From JBDZUZ01 sp040255445 (GTDB lineage Bacteria; Planctomycetota; Phycisphaerae; Phycisphaerales; UBA1924): DNA of 64,000 bases. Where the stretch lies: NCBI GenBank assembly GCA_040255445.1, contig JBDZUZ010000001.1, positions 1 to 64,000 on the forward strand, written 5' to 3'. Both the position numbers and the translations under genes were made by a program. Positions 46,108-54,518 of the stretch are shown piece after piece; position 1 is the first letter of the stretch, and every line of letters starts with the position of its first letter. A model generated the notes under the pieces. It worked only from the letters and a program-made list of their open reading frames with translations. It was not told the DNA's origin and did not search any database.

Positions 46108-46817
46108 TGCGGGTGTTGAACCAGTTACTCTCGCTTGTGGCGCTGGTCGCCGTTGGTGCGGTGTGCGGGGCCGCGCACGCGCAGCAGCCGGTCGTGGTCT
46201 ACACCCTCGTCGACGACGGCGCCGACGGCACCTTCGAACGCCTCGGCTCCAGCGACTGCGTCGGGTCGAGCCCAACCCAGCGCACCGTCCTCCGTGCCGA
46301 GTTCGCCGTGGCGCCGCTGGAGGGGATGCTCATCTACAACCCGGTTCTATTCGCCGACTTCCAAGGCGCGCAGGGCACGGACCCGCAGCAGGAGTACGCC
46401 GTCTCCTGGTACATCGCCGACGGCGTCGCTTCTCTGGCCGATGCGCACGCCGCACGTACACCGCTCGAGGCGTTCAACTACAGGCCCGGCCACCTTCCCC
46501 GCGTCGCCGCTGTGTGGGCGTACGCGGTCGATCCTCTCGCCGCGGCGGTCGCGGCGGGTGCGCCCTACATCGGCTTCGAAGTCCGCGAGATCACCGATCT
46601 CGGCGACTGCCTCCCGCAGCACACGCTCCCGCGCATCGGATACAGATGCCCCGAATTCAGAGCCGACTATGACAATTCCGGCGGCGTGGATGGTGACGAC
46701 ATCGGCGCATTTCTGAGCGACTGGGTTCTGGGGGCGCCCTGCGCTGATGTCGATGGCTCAGGCGGATTAGACGGCGACGACGTCGTCTCATTCTTCGACT
46801 GCTGGGAGAGGTGCTGA
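46107..46817 (+). CDS. Array gene 5: small secreted protein with dockerin tail
   Basis: A 236-residue exported protein; the ATG at 46107 shares its A with the previous stop (TGATG). Signal core LLSLVALVAVGAVCGAAHAQ. Passenger: VSWYIADGVASLADAHAART and AAGAPYIGFEVREI. The tail departs from the rule: the CPxC motif is CPEF, losing one Cys, while the C-terminus gains one (FFDCWERC), keeping four in total. Repeats: DYDNSGGVDGDD and DVDGSGGLDGDD. Confidence 0.78.
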   Translation: MRVLNQLLSLVALVAVGAVCGAAHAQQPVVVYTLVDDGADGTFERLGSSDCVGSSPTQRTVLRAEFAVAPLEGMLIYNPVLFADFQGAQGTDPQQEYAVSWYIADGVASLADAHAARTPLEAFNYRPGHLPRVAAVWAYAVDPLAAAVAAGAPYIGFEVREITDLGDCLPQHTLPRIGYRCPEFRADYDNSGGVDGDDIGAFLSDWVLGAPCADVDGSGGLDGDDVVSFFDCWERC

Positions 46818-46837
46818 TCGAACTTCGGAGTTGCCTG

Positions 46838-47560
46838 ATGCAAAGACGAATCGCCGCCATCATGACCCTCATCGCCGCCGCCGCGGCGTCGGCGGGCGCG
46901 TGGGACTACCCGGCAGTGATCAGCCCCGATGTCAGCTTCTACGCGCGCGATCTGCCGCCTTTCGACGGTGTGCCCGACGACCTGCAAGGCAATTGCGTGC
47001 GGCGGTCGTCCACCGTCCGCAGCGTTGGCTGCTACGAGTACCCCATCGAGCGGCTCGAAGAGATCGGCGGGATCTTCGTCGACCTTGATGTCAACAGCCG
47101 GCAGCACACGCCCTTGAACGATCCGGTCTGGGTAACCGTGGAGATCTATCCGGCGGACGGCATCGCATCGCTCGACGACGCCACGACCCCGGGCGAAGAA
47201 GTGGGGATGCTGGCGACCGCCCTCTGGCTGACGGGGAAGCTCTATGTCGATGTGGCCCCGGCCATCGCCGCGTACCACGCCGCGGGCTACACGCACCTCG
47301 GCGTGCGGCTGACGACCAACGTCGAGAGCGAGTCCTGCGCGGGCGTCTGGCCGGAGCTGCGAGTCACCTGGGACTGCCCGTGGTGCGTCTACGACTACAA
47401 CCGCGATGGGCAGTGGGAGACGATCGAGGACATCGCCGCGTTCATCGCCGACTGGACCCGCGGCAACCCCTGCGCCGATGTGGATCGATCAGGAAACGTC
47501 GACTTCGCTGATTATGAAGATTGGCTGGACCAGTTTGGAGCGCAGCACTGCCTTTGGTGA
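46838..47560 (+). CDS. Array gene 6: small secreted protein with dockerin tail
   Basis: A 240-residue exported protein, paralogue of the next gene. Signal MQRRIAAIMTLIAAAAASAG. Passenger: VSFYARDLPPFDGVPDDLQG, then a VTVEIYPADGIASLDDATTP motif and an AAGYTHLGVRLTTN end. The dockerin tail is worn: CPWCVYDYNRDGQWETIED, then NPCADVDRSGNVDFADYED and FGAQHCLW. The calcium-type Gly-Gly-Val-Asp core is lost in the first repeat. CGGAG precedes the ATG. Confidence 0.75.
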   Translation: MQRRIAAIMTLIAAAAASAGAWDYPAVISPDVSFYARDLPPFDGVPDDLQGNCVRRSSTVRSVGCYEYPIERLEEIGGIFVDLDVNSRQHTPLNDPVWVTVEIYPADGIASLDDATTPGEEVGMLATALWLTGKLYVDVAPAIAAYHAAGYTHLGVRLTTNVESESCAGVWPELRVTWDCPWCVYDYNRDGQWETIEDIAAFIADWTRGNPCADVDRSGNVDFADYEDWLDQFGAQHCLW

Positions 47561-47576
47561 GAACCGGAGTATCTTT

Positions 47577-48302
47577 ATGCACCGCATGTTTGCAACGGCC
47601 ACAGCGACCCTCGCGCTCACCGGCGCAGCCGCCTATGCCGGGCCTCAGGGCCAAGTCACGATCGAACCCGTGGTGGAGTTCTATCCCCGCGATCTCGCGC
47701 CCTTCGACGGCGTCTTCGACGATGTACAGGGCGAGTGTGTGCGATCGGCATCCTGGGAGTACACAGCGCACTGCGCCGAGTTCAGCATCACCGAGATCCT
47801 CTCGCACGGCGGCTTCTTCATCGATGTGGCCGCCCACGCATCACGGAGCTGGCCGCCGGAGGATCCCTACAGCGTTGTCGTAGAGATCTATCCGGCCGAC
47901 GGCGTCGCTTCTCCAGCAGATGCTGCGAGGCCTGGGCTGCTGGTCGCGGACTTCGCCAGAAGCCCGGAAGTGAGCACACTCTCTCTGCTCACCGAGATAA
48001 CAGGGATCATCCCGCAGTTCCAGCGCGATGGGTACACGCATCTCGGAGTGCGCTTCACAACGCCGACTCCGGGGCCGTACTGCACGCGGGCCGATGCCCG
48101 GGTTGTTGTCACCCTTGAATGCCCTCGCTGCATCTTCGACTACAACCGCGATGGGGAGTGGAAGACCTCCGAGGACCTGTGGGCCTTCGTCACCGACTGG
48201 TCCCGCGGCCATCCCTGCACCGACTTCGACCGGTCCGGCGCGGTGGATATGCACGACCTTTGGGACTGGATCTATACGTTCGGCGGTCAGCATTGCTGGT
48301 AG
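47577..48302 (+). CDS. Array gene 7: small secreted protein with dockerin tail
   Basis: A 241-residue exported protein, tandem paralogue of array gene 6. Signal ends near AAAYAG. Passenger: VEFYPRDLAPFDGVFDDVQG, then VVEIYPADGVASPADAARPG and an RDGYTHLGVRFTTP end. Worn tail: CPRCIFDYNRDGEWKTSED, then HPCTDFDRSGAVDMHD and FGGQHCW. Lies 16 bases after gene 6, with CGGAGTATC before the ATG. Confidence 0.78.
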   Translation: MHRMFATATATLALTGAAAYAGPQGQVTIEPVVEFYPRDLAPFDGVFDDVQGECVRSASWEYTAHCAEFSITEILSHGGFFIDVAAHASRSWPPEDPYSVVVEIYPADGVASPADAARPGLLVADFARSPEVSTLSLLTEITGIIPQFQRDGYTHLGVRFTTPTPGPYCTRADARVVVTLECPRCIFDYNRDGEWKTSEDLWAFVTDWSRGHPCTDFDRSGAVDMHDLWDWIYTFGGQHCW

Positions 48303-48346
48303 AACTACACGGCGGCCCCGCGCCGCCGCAAGGAAGGGACACACGC

Positions 48347-49072
48347 ATGCAACGCACACTCGCAACCCTCGCACTGACCCTCGCCGCTCCGCTGACGGCC
48401 TCCCTCGCCGCGGCCTCCGGCATCCCCCCCGAAGCGATCTTCTCGGTGCGCGACACCGACAACGACGGCCGCGGCGACATGCTCGGCGGCTCGCTCACCC
48501 TCGCCACCCGCGGCGGGTTCGAGCAGAGCGTCATGGCCGAGTTTCGCAACCCGTACCACCACGAGGGGCGTGTCGAACAGGCCCGTGTGTGGGTGACCAT
48601 CGCCGGATCCTCGAACCTGGTCGAGACGGGCGGCTTCCGCTTCGCGGCCTACAGCGCCGATGGTGCCGTCTCCGTCGCGGACTTCGAGGCCGCCGCCGTC
48701 GCGGAGACAACCCGGTCATTCCCGAACTGGGCCCCGTACTTCGAGACCTTCGAGATCGACCTCACCGCGGCATTCATCGCCGCGCAGGAGCGCAACGAGG
48801 ATGTCATCGGCGTCCGCATCAGCCTCGTGAGCGAAGCCCCGACGGCGGCGACGGTGATCGATGCCAGCTCGTGGTTCACCTACGAGCGTCCCTGCCCGGT
48901 CAACTGCCCGGGCGACTACGACCAGTCCGGCGGCATCGACGGGGACGACATCTCCGCATTCATCTGGGACTGGCAGGAAGGCCACCGCTGCGCCGACTTC
49001 GACGGCTCGGGCGGTGTCGATGTCGACGATCTGGGCTACTTCCTCTATATGTGGCAGCATTCGTGCTGCTGA
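48347..49072 (+). CDS. Array gene 8: small secreted protein with dockerin tail
   Basis: A 241-residue exported protein; signal ends near SLAAASG. Passenger: SVRDTDNDGRGDMLGGSL, then FRFAAYSADGAVSVADFEAA and ETFEIDLTAAFIAAQERNED. The linker to the tail reads CPVNCPGDYD, with one extra residue in the CPxC motif, and five Cys in all (HRCADFDGSG, then HSCC). Repeats: SGGIDGDDIS and GGVDVDDLG. The GGAAGGG site precedes the ATG. Confidence 0.78.
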   Translation: MQRTLATLALTLAAPLTASLAAASGIPPEAIFSVRDTDNDGRGDMLGGSLTLATRGGFEQSVMAEFRNPYHHEGRVEQARVWVTIAGSSNLVETGGFRFAAYSADGAVSVADFEAAAVAETTRSFPNWAPYFETFEIDLTAAFIAAQERNEDVIGVRISLVSEAPTAATVIDASSWFTYERPCPVNCPGDYDQSGGIDGDDISAFIWDWQEGHRCADFDGSGGVDVDDLGYFLYMWQHSCC

Positions 49073-49130
49073 AGCATGCTGAAGACCGCACCTCGTCCAT
49101 AGGCGACAAGCGAGAGAGGAAGAGCCAACT

Positions 49131-49379
49131 ATGCACCGCATCCTCGCGGTACTCGCCATGACCGTCTTCGCGCCGCTTACCGGTGCGCAGGACTTCTGCC
49201 CACCCTGCATCGCCGACTATGACCTGTCCGGCGGTGTCGATGGTTTCGACATTGCTGCGTTCTTCTACGACTGGCAGATGGGCGCACCGTGCGCGGATGT
49301 CGACCGCTCGGGCGGTGTGGACGGTGATGACATCCGGGTGTTCTTCGACAGTTGGCTGATCGGCCACGTGCCTTGCTGA
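49131..49379 (+). CDS. Array gene 9: dockerin-only secreted miniprotein
   Basis: An 82-residue protein: signal peptide MHRILAVLAMTVFAPLTGA, then directly a four-Cys dockerin tail of about 60 residues (CPPCIADYDLSG, APCADVDRSGGVDGDD, then HVPC). There is no passenger domain. Both repeats keep the calcium-type core. A GAGAGGAAGAG site is in place before the ATG. It could act as a free competitor or a linker for whatever receives the dockerin, or be a degraded paralogue. Confidence 0.75.
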   Translation: MHRILAVLAMTVFAPLTGAQDFCPPCIADYDLSGGVDGFDIAAFFYDWQMGAPCADVDRSGGVDGDDIRVFFDSWLIGHVPC

Positions 49380-49419
49380 GAGTTTCGATGTGGCGGTTAC
49401 CCACGGAGGGAGGCTCATA

Positions 49420-50124
49420 ATGGTGCATGTGCTCATCGCCGGCTTGAGCCTGATCGCCCTGTGCTGCAGCGCCGCCCACGCCCAGGTCTCCGCCACCATC
49501 ACCGACGCCGGCCGCGACGGCGTGCCGGATCTTGTCGACCTCGGCGGGAGAACCCTTGAGCTCCGCGGCGATCGGGAGACGCGTCTATGCACCGAGGCCG
49601 AGCTCCCGGCGGGACCGAGCAGCGGAATCCGGTGGACGCACATCGTGTGCGAACTCGGTCCACACTCGCACGACCTTCGTGCCTTGCGGTTTGAGCTGTA
49701 CGAGGCGGATGGCGCCATCACCCTTGAAGACTTCGCTCGGCCGGCGCTCGCGACCTTTGTGTTCGAGAGCGCCGGTCAGTCGCCGATCCTCGGCCACGAT
49801 GTCCGGATCGATGTCTTCCCCGAGGTTGCTCCGCTCATCGACGCCGGCGTCATCAGCATCGGCGTGCGGATGTCGCTGGTCAATGACCTGCCCGGCCCGT
49901 GGGGCTTGCTCGCTGCCTACGGGTTCATGCTCGAGACGCCAGGCTCCTGCCCGGTGTGCCCGATCGACTGGGACGGGAGCGGCGGCGTGGATGTCTACGA
50001 CATCGGCGAATACCTCGTGGCGTGGCAGTCTGGGGCGCCGTGCACTGATTTCGACCGGTCGGGCGGTATCGACCTCATGGATCTGTACAGGTTCCTGCAG
50101 TGCTGGGAGTCCTGTTCGTGCTGA
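49420..50124 (+). CDS. Array gene 10: small secreted protein with dockerin tail
   Basis: A 234-residue exported protein. The ATG at 49420 has a strong GGAGGGAGG site. Signal ends SAAHAQ. Passenger: ITDAGRDGVPDLVDLGG, then LRFELYEADGAITLEDFARP and DAGVISIGVRMSLV. The tail carries six Cys (CPVC, APCTDFD, then LQCWESCSC), two more than usual; repeats are SGGVDVYD and SGGIDLMD, with the conserved Gly-Asp-Asp lost. Confidence 0.78.
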   Translation: MVHVLIAGLSLIALCCSAAHAQVSATITDAGRDGVPDLVDLGGRTLELRGDRETRLCTEAELPAGPSSGIRWTHIVCELGPHSHDLRALRFELYEADGAITLEDFARPALATFVFESAGQSPILGHDVRIDVFPEVAPLIDAGVISIGVRMSLVNDLPGPWGLLAAYGFMLETPGSCPVCPIDWDGSGGVDVYDIGEYLVAWQSGAPCTDFDRSGGIDLMDLYRFLQCWESCSC

Positions 50125-50134
50125 AAGGCCCCCG

Positions 50135-50848
50135 ATGATGCCCCTCCGGACCAGAACAGCCGCGTTGATCTCCCTCGCCATTGCTTCCGGTGCATCCGCC
50201 CAGGTCTTTGGCGTCATCGCCGACGACCCGCGCGATGGCGTACCCGATCGGATCCACCTTGGGTACGCATATACCAGCATCGATCCCTTCGCGCCGTTGG
50301 AGTGGCGATTCGCCAACGAATTCGACCTGCCGACTCTGGCGCCGGATGGACACCGCTTCGCACATCTCGCCTTCCGCGCTTATCGCACCAACCAGTTCGG
50401 CGCGGTCGTCGAGCGGTTCGAGCTGGTGTTCTACGATGCGGACGGCGTTCTCACGCTCGACGATTTCCACCAGACCGGGTTCGCCACTCGAACCTTCGAG
50501 TTCCCGCTCACGACCAGCACCCTCTCCGTGCGGGTCGATGTCGGCGCGTTCGTTGCAGATCTGATCGCCAGCGGCCGCAGACGCCTGGGCATCCTCGTCC
50601 GGCAGGTCCCCGAGAACGCGAGCGGCGAGTTCCTGTTTGCCTTTACGGGCAACAGCATGATCGAGACCGAAGCGTCCTGTCCCGACTATGTCGCCGACTA
50701 CGACCAGTCCGGCGGGGTGGACGGCGACGACATCGCGGCGTTCTTCGCGGATTGGCAGGAAGGGAAGCCCTGCGCCGATGTGGATCAATCCGCCGGCGTT
50801 GATGGTGACGACATCGAGTTCTTCTACGTCCGCTGGTGCTGCAGCTGA
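50135..50848 (+). CDS. Array gene 11: small secreted protein with dockerin tail
   Basis: A 237-residue exported protein, 10 bases after gene 10. It starts MMPLRTRTAALISLAIASGA. Passenger: VIADDPRDGVPDRIHLGYAY, then a VFYDADGVLTLDDFHQ motif and ASGRRRLGILVRQV. The tail lost the second Cys of CPxC (CPDYVADYD) but ends in WCCS, again keeping four Cys. Repeats are regular (SGGVDGDDIA, SAGVDGDDIE). It shares the DGVPD opening with gene 10. Confidence 0.78.
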   Translation: MMPLRTRTAALISLAIASGASAQVFGVIADDPRDGVPDRIHLGYAYTSIDPFAPLEWRFANEFDLPTLAPDGHRFAHLAFRAYRTNQFGAVVERFELVFYDADGVLTLDDFHQTGFATRTFEFPLTTSTLSVRVDVGAFVADLIASGRRRLGILVRQVPENASGEFLFAFTGNSMIETEASCPDYVADYDQSGGVDGDDIAAFFADWQEGKPCADVDQSAGVDGDDIEFFYVRWCCS

Positions 50849-50875
50849 ATCAGTAACGGGAACAGGAGTGTCTCC

Positions 50876-51130
50876 ATGATCACAACACTGACCGTCTGCA
50901 TCCTCGCATCCGCACCGAGCGCCGCGACGGTCCCGCTCCCGGCCTCCGCCCACTGCCCGCCGTGCCCGCTCGACTGGGACCAGTCCGGCGGCGTCGATGG
51001 CGACGATATCGCCGCGTATATCAGGGACTGGGAAATGGGCGAGCCCTGCGCGGACTTCGACCGCTCTGGCGGCATCGATGTTGAAGACATCGCAGCGTTC
51101 TGGCATTGCTTTCAGTTGTGTTCGTGTTGA
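50876..51130 (+). CDS. Array gene 12: dockerin-only secreted miniprotein
   Basis: An 84-residue protein: signal-like segment MITTLTVCILASAPSAATVP, then a tail starting CPPCPLDWDQSGGVDGDD. The second part reads EPCADFDRSGGIDVED and ends FQLCSC. Six Cys are in the tail, the pattern of array gene 10. No passenger. An ACAGGAG site precedes the ATG. The second miniprotein in the array, so its form is unlikely to be chance. Confidence 0.72.
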   Translation: MITTLTVCILASAPSAATVPLPASAHCPPCPLDWDQSGGVDGDDIAAYIRDWEMGEPCADFDRSGGIDVEDIAAFWHCFQLCSC

Positions 51131-51157
51131 GCGGACGCTCATTCCGGAGTTCGCAAT

Positions 51158-51871
51158 ATGTACCTGCTCCGTTGGTTGCCCCTCTTCGCTGCTCTGTCGA
51201 CGACGGCGTCGTATGGGCAGACGTACGCACCGGAGGTGTACTACACCTGGGAACGGGCTCCGAATGGTGCGTACACCGCGATGCCCGATCGGATGCACGC
51301 TGGCTATCTGCCCAATGTCATTGCCGCGTGCACCGCCGAGTTCGTATTTCCCAACCCCGTCGATCTCTTCCTGCTCGATGCCACGATCTACGCGGAGTTA
51401 GAGACGCTCGACACGGTCGGAATCTTCCCGCATTTCTTCCGCGTCGACATCGATACCGCAGATGGCATCCTCACGCAGAGCGATAACACCGTGCTCGTAG
51501 GGGGACCCCCCTTCTCGTCGATCTGGATCGACAAGCCAGGGCGAGTTCAGCTGCAATTCGACATTACCGCCCGCGTCCGTCACTACGTCACCTACGGCAA
51601 TCCCACGGTGCGCTTCCAGATCTCCACTCTTCACCCGCACACCCCGATGGCCACGATCAGCGTGCCCACACTCGTCCTCCAACTCGCCCCCGTGTGCACC
51701 TGGTGCTGGGGGGACTTCGATGAGAGCGGCGGTGTCGATATGGATGATCTCTTCGCGTTTCTGGAGGAGTGGCAACAGGGGGGACCCTGCGCCGATGTCG
51801 ACCGCTCCGCCGGTGTCGACGGCGACGACCTCACACTATTTGTCTGGTACTGGCAGCTCGGTCGCTGCTGA
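51158..51871 (+). CDS. Array gene 13: small secreted protein with dockerin tail
   Basis: A 237-residue exported protein, last of the array. Signal MYLLRWLPLFAALSTTASYG. Passenger: YTWERAPNGAYTAMPDRMHA, then RVDIDTADGILTQSDNTVLV and LQFDITARVRHYVTYGN, the shared fold with weaker motifs. Tail: CTWCWGDFDESGGVDMDD, then GPCADVDRSAGVDGDD and LGRC, four Cys. CGGAG precedes the ATG. Confidence 0.78.
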   Translation: MYLLRWLPLFAALSTTASYGQTYAPEVYYTWERAPNGAYTAMPDRMHAGYLPNVIAACTAEFVFPNPVDLFLLDATIYAELETLDTVGIFPHFFRVDIDTADGILTQSDNTVLVGGPPFSSIWIDKPGRVQLQFDITARVRHYVTYGNPTVRFQISTLHPHTPMATISVPTLVLQLAPVCTWCWGDFDESGGVDMDDLFAFLEEWQQGGPCADVDRSAGVDGDDLTLFVWYWQLGRC

Positions 51872-52236
51872 AACCCCCTCCCCCAGTTCCCGGACCTCCA
51901 AAAACCCCCCGCCCCAAGGAAACACCCCAAAGCCCGGGCACGAATGAATGTTCGGGTCGATCCAATCGGCCCCGTGCTGTATCTTCTTCCCGGTGCGTTC
52001 GCACCGTGATGATCCCGCCAAGCGGGTCGGTCGATTGTGCCGGCGTCGAGTTGTTGTTCCCCCGACGCCGCGGGGTTTCGCTTTCTCGGTCCGAGCTTTC
52101 TGGGTCAGAACCTGCTCGGTCCGAGAAAACGGCAGAGGGTTGTTGTCCGGTCAGTTCGTGTGATCCGCCGTCGCGGCCGTCTGTGCGGCCCCCGCCCGGC
52201 CCATCCGCGTGCGGGCCACCAGATTCGGGAGTCAAG
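51872..52236. other. 365-base intergenic region with palindromes
   Basis: No gene fits here. It holds the palindrome CGGTGCG-TT-CGCACCG (51991-52006) and two identical 11-base palindromes CTCGGTCCGAG (52085-52095 and 52115-52125). A weak -10-like TATCTT lies near 51980. The density of palindromes suggests an operator region for the matrixin gene. Confidence 0.5.
52085..52125 (+). promoter_or_regulatory. Paired CTCGGTCCGAG palindromes
   Basis: The 11-base palindrome CTCGGTCCGAG occurs twice with start points exactly 30 bases apart, about three helical turns, 112-152 bases upstream of the ATG at 52237. It has the form of a cooperative operator for a dimeric regulator. Confidence 0.45.
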
Positions 52237-54297
52237 ATGAACAAGCTCCGCGTGTGCGTGGCAGGTCTTTCGGTGATCGCATTGACGGCCGCGGCGACCG
52301 CGGCCGAACACCCCGCCCCACGCCGCGCCATCGGCGCCGCCTGGGCGACCGGCGTCCCCGGCCTCGAGGTCCGCCCCCTCCCCAACTACAGCTTCGACTG
52401 GCAGCGGCCCGTCGAGGGCGGCGACGGCGGCGCCATCCCGGTGATGTACTGCTTCGACCCCTCGCAGCCCCCCTCGCAGGAAGTCATGCAGATGGTCGAG
52501 GCCGCGATCCGCGGCTACGCCGGCCGCTACAACGCCAACGCCAGTTGGAGCTCCAACCCCGGCACACCCATCACGCTCACCTGGAGCTTCGTGCCAGACG
52601 GTGTCCAGATCAACGACAACTTCTCCAACAGCCAGAGCAACCTCTTCTCGCGGATGGACCAGCTCTTCGGCGCGGCCAACCGCGCTGTGTGGATCGCGCA
52701 GTTCGAGGCGTCCTTCAACCGCTACTCCGAGATCTCCGGCGTCCGCTATGTCCGCGTCCAGTCGGGCGCGAACCCCTGGGACGACGGCGCCTCGTGGGGC
52801 GCGGGCCGCAGCTCGGTCCGCGGCGACATCCGCATCGCCATGAAGCCCCTCGACGGCGGCAGCGGCGTCCTCGCGTACAACAGCTTCCCCACCAACGGCG
52901 ACATGGTGCTCGACTCCTCCGAGAACTGGGCGAGCTCGGCCAACTCCTACCGCTTCCTCCGCAACATCATCATGCACGAGCACGGGCACGGCCTGGGCTT
53001 CTCGCATGTCTGCCCCATCCAGCAGACCAAGTTGATGGAGCCGTTCTACACATCCTCGTTCGACGGCCTGCAGCAGGACGACATCCGCGGCGTGCACGAG
53101 AACTACGGCGATGTGAACGAGCCCAACAACTCCTCGGGCGTCGCGACCGCGCTCGGCTCGGTCACGACCTCGCAGGTCTTCGGCAACGTCCCCAGCCCCA
53201 CGCCCGCCGCCGCCGCGACCTTCAGCCTCGACCGGCCGCAGGACCAGGACTGGTTCGTCTTCTCCTCGCCCACGCCGCGGCTCTTCACGATCACCGCAGC
53301 GCCCGTCGGCACCACCTACACCGATGTTGATCAGAACGCCAACGGCTCCTGCCAGAACAGCGGCAACGTCACCCAGGCCCTCTCGATCGCCAACCTCCGC
53401 CTCACGGTCTACGCGGCCAACGGGTCCAACATCCTCCGCACCGCCGCTTCGACCGGCGCGGGCGAAGCCGAGACGGTGACGAGCCTGCTCATCGCCGCGG
53501 GCGATGCATACATCCGCGTCGACAGCAACCAGAACTTCAACGAGACCCAGCTCTACAAGCTGACGGTCACGCCCCAGCTCGCCCCCCTCTTCGCCTTCGC
53601 TTCCGACGGCGTCTTCACCGACAAGGTCCGCATCGACTGGTCCGCCGTGCCCGATGCCGCGATCTACCGCGTCAACCGCGGCGTCCTCCCCGATGGCTCC
53701 GATGCGAGCCCCATCGCCAACGTCACGACCACCTTCTACGAAGACACCGACGTCATCCCCGGCCAGACCTACTACTACACGCTCGAAGCGCACCAGGGCG
53801 ACTTCCAGCTCCGCCAGTTCGCCGGCCCCGAATCGGGCTTCGCCGCGGTCCCGGCCAACGAGCCGCCGGTCGCCAACGCCGGTCTCGACTTCTCAGTCAC
53901 CGACAACGACGGCAACGGCTCCGAGCTCGTCACCCTCGACGGCTCGGGCAGCAGCGACCCCGATGGCACCATCGTCAACTACCGCTGGATGGAAGGCCCC
54001 ACCGTCCTCGCCAACGGCGCTTCGCCGACGGCGCAGGTCACGCTCTCCGTCGGTGTGCACAACATCATCCTCACCGTGACCGACAATGACGGTGACACCG
54101 ACGACGACACGCTGGTCGTGACGGTCGAGGCCGGGTCCTGCCCGGCGGACTGGGACGGCTCGGGCGGCGTCGACGGCGACGACATCGCCGCGTTCTTCGC
54201 GGATTGGCAGGTCGGCAACGCCGACATCGACAACTCCGGCGGCACCGACGGCGACGACATCACCTTCTTCTTCGCCCGCTGGCAGGCCGGCTGCTGA
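52237..54297 (+). CDS. Secreted matrixin-like metalloprotease with PKD and GC-type dockerin tail
   Basis: A 686-residue exported zinc protease. Signal peptide ends near TAAATAAE. The zinc site HEHGHGLGFSH (His247, Glu248, His251, His257) fits the metzincin consensus HExxHxxGxxH. KLMEP follows as a Met-turn candidate. A prepeptidase-like C-terminal domain starts at NEPNNSSGVATALGS. A fibronectin-like segment (KVRIDWSAVPDAAIYRVNRG) and one PKD domain (VANAGLDFSVTDNDGNGS) precede the tail. The tail is the two-Cys type: CPADWDGSGGVDGDD, then NADIDNSGGTDGDD and RWQAGC. RBS is CGGGAGTC. Confidence 0.92.
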   Translation: MNKLRVCVAGLSVIALTAAATAAEHPAPRRAIGAAWATGVPGLEVRPLPNYSFDWQRPVEGGDGGAIPVMYCFDPSQPPSQEVMQMVEAAIRGYAGRYNANASWSSNPGTPITLTWSFVPDGVQINDNFSNSQSNLFSRMDQLFGAANRAVWIAQFEASFNRYSEISGVRYVRVQSGANPWDDGASWGAGRSSVRGDIRIAMKPLDGGSGVLAYNSFPTNGDMVLDSSENWASSANSYRFLRNIIMHEHGHGLGFSHVCPIQQTKLMEPFYTSSFDGLQQDDIRGVHENYGDVNEPNNSSGVATALGSVTTSQVFGNVPSPTPAAAATFSLDRPQDQDWFVFSSPTPRLFTITAAPVGTTYTDVDQNANGSCQNSGNVTQALSIANLRLTVYAANGSNILRTAASTGAGEAETVTSLLIAAGDAYIRVDSNQNFNETQLYKLTVTPQLAPLFAFASDGVFTDKVRIDWSAVPDAAIYRVNRGVLPDGSDASPIANVTTTFYEDTDVIPGQTYYYTLEAHQGDFQLRQFAGPESGFAAVPANEPPVANAGLDFSVTDNDGNGSELVTLDGSGSSDPDGTIVNYRWMEGPTVLANGASPTAQVTLSVGVHNIILTVTDNDGDTDDDTLVVTVEAGSCPADWDGSGGVDGDDIAAFFADWQVGNADIDNSGGTDGDDITFFFARWQAGC

Positions 54298-54318
54298 ATC
54301 CCGTAGCAGACCCCCGTG

Positions 54319-54339
54319 GCATCGGCATTCTGCCGATGC
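54319..54339. repeat. GCATCGGCA-type intergenic hairpin
   Basis: GCATCGGCA-TTC-TGCCGATGC, perfect 9-base arms, 22 bases after the matrixin stop. The same hairpin occurs after the next two dockerin genes (56558, 58071). Confidence 0.8.
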
Positions 54340-54372
54340 GGACCGCCCGCGACGACAAAGCACCGCACCCCA

Positions 54373-54404
54373 AACGCCGCGCCCCCTCCGGGCGCGGCGT
54401 TTTC
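54373..54404 (+). terminator. Rho-independent terminator
   Basis: ACGCCGCGCCC (54374-54384) pairs perfectly with GGGCGCGGCGT (54390-54400), loop CCTCC, followed by TTTT. Confidence 0.9.
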
Positions 54405-54518
54405 CTTTCCAGGGACCGCGGTCTCCAGACCGACGACCCCCCCACCCCCATTTCTGCACCCCCATGTACCCACCGGCCCGATGACTCCCGCGGCACACCC
54501 CGTGCCCGGGAGTTCCTC

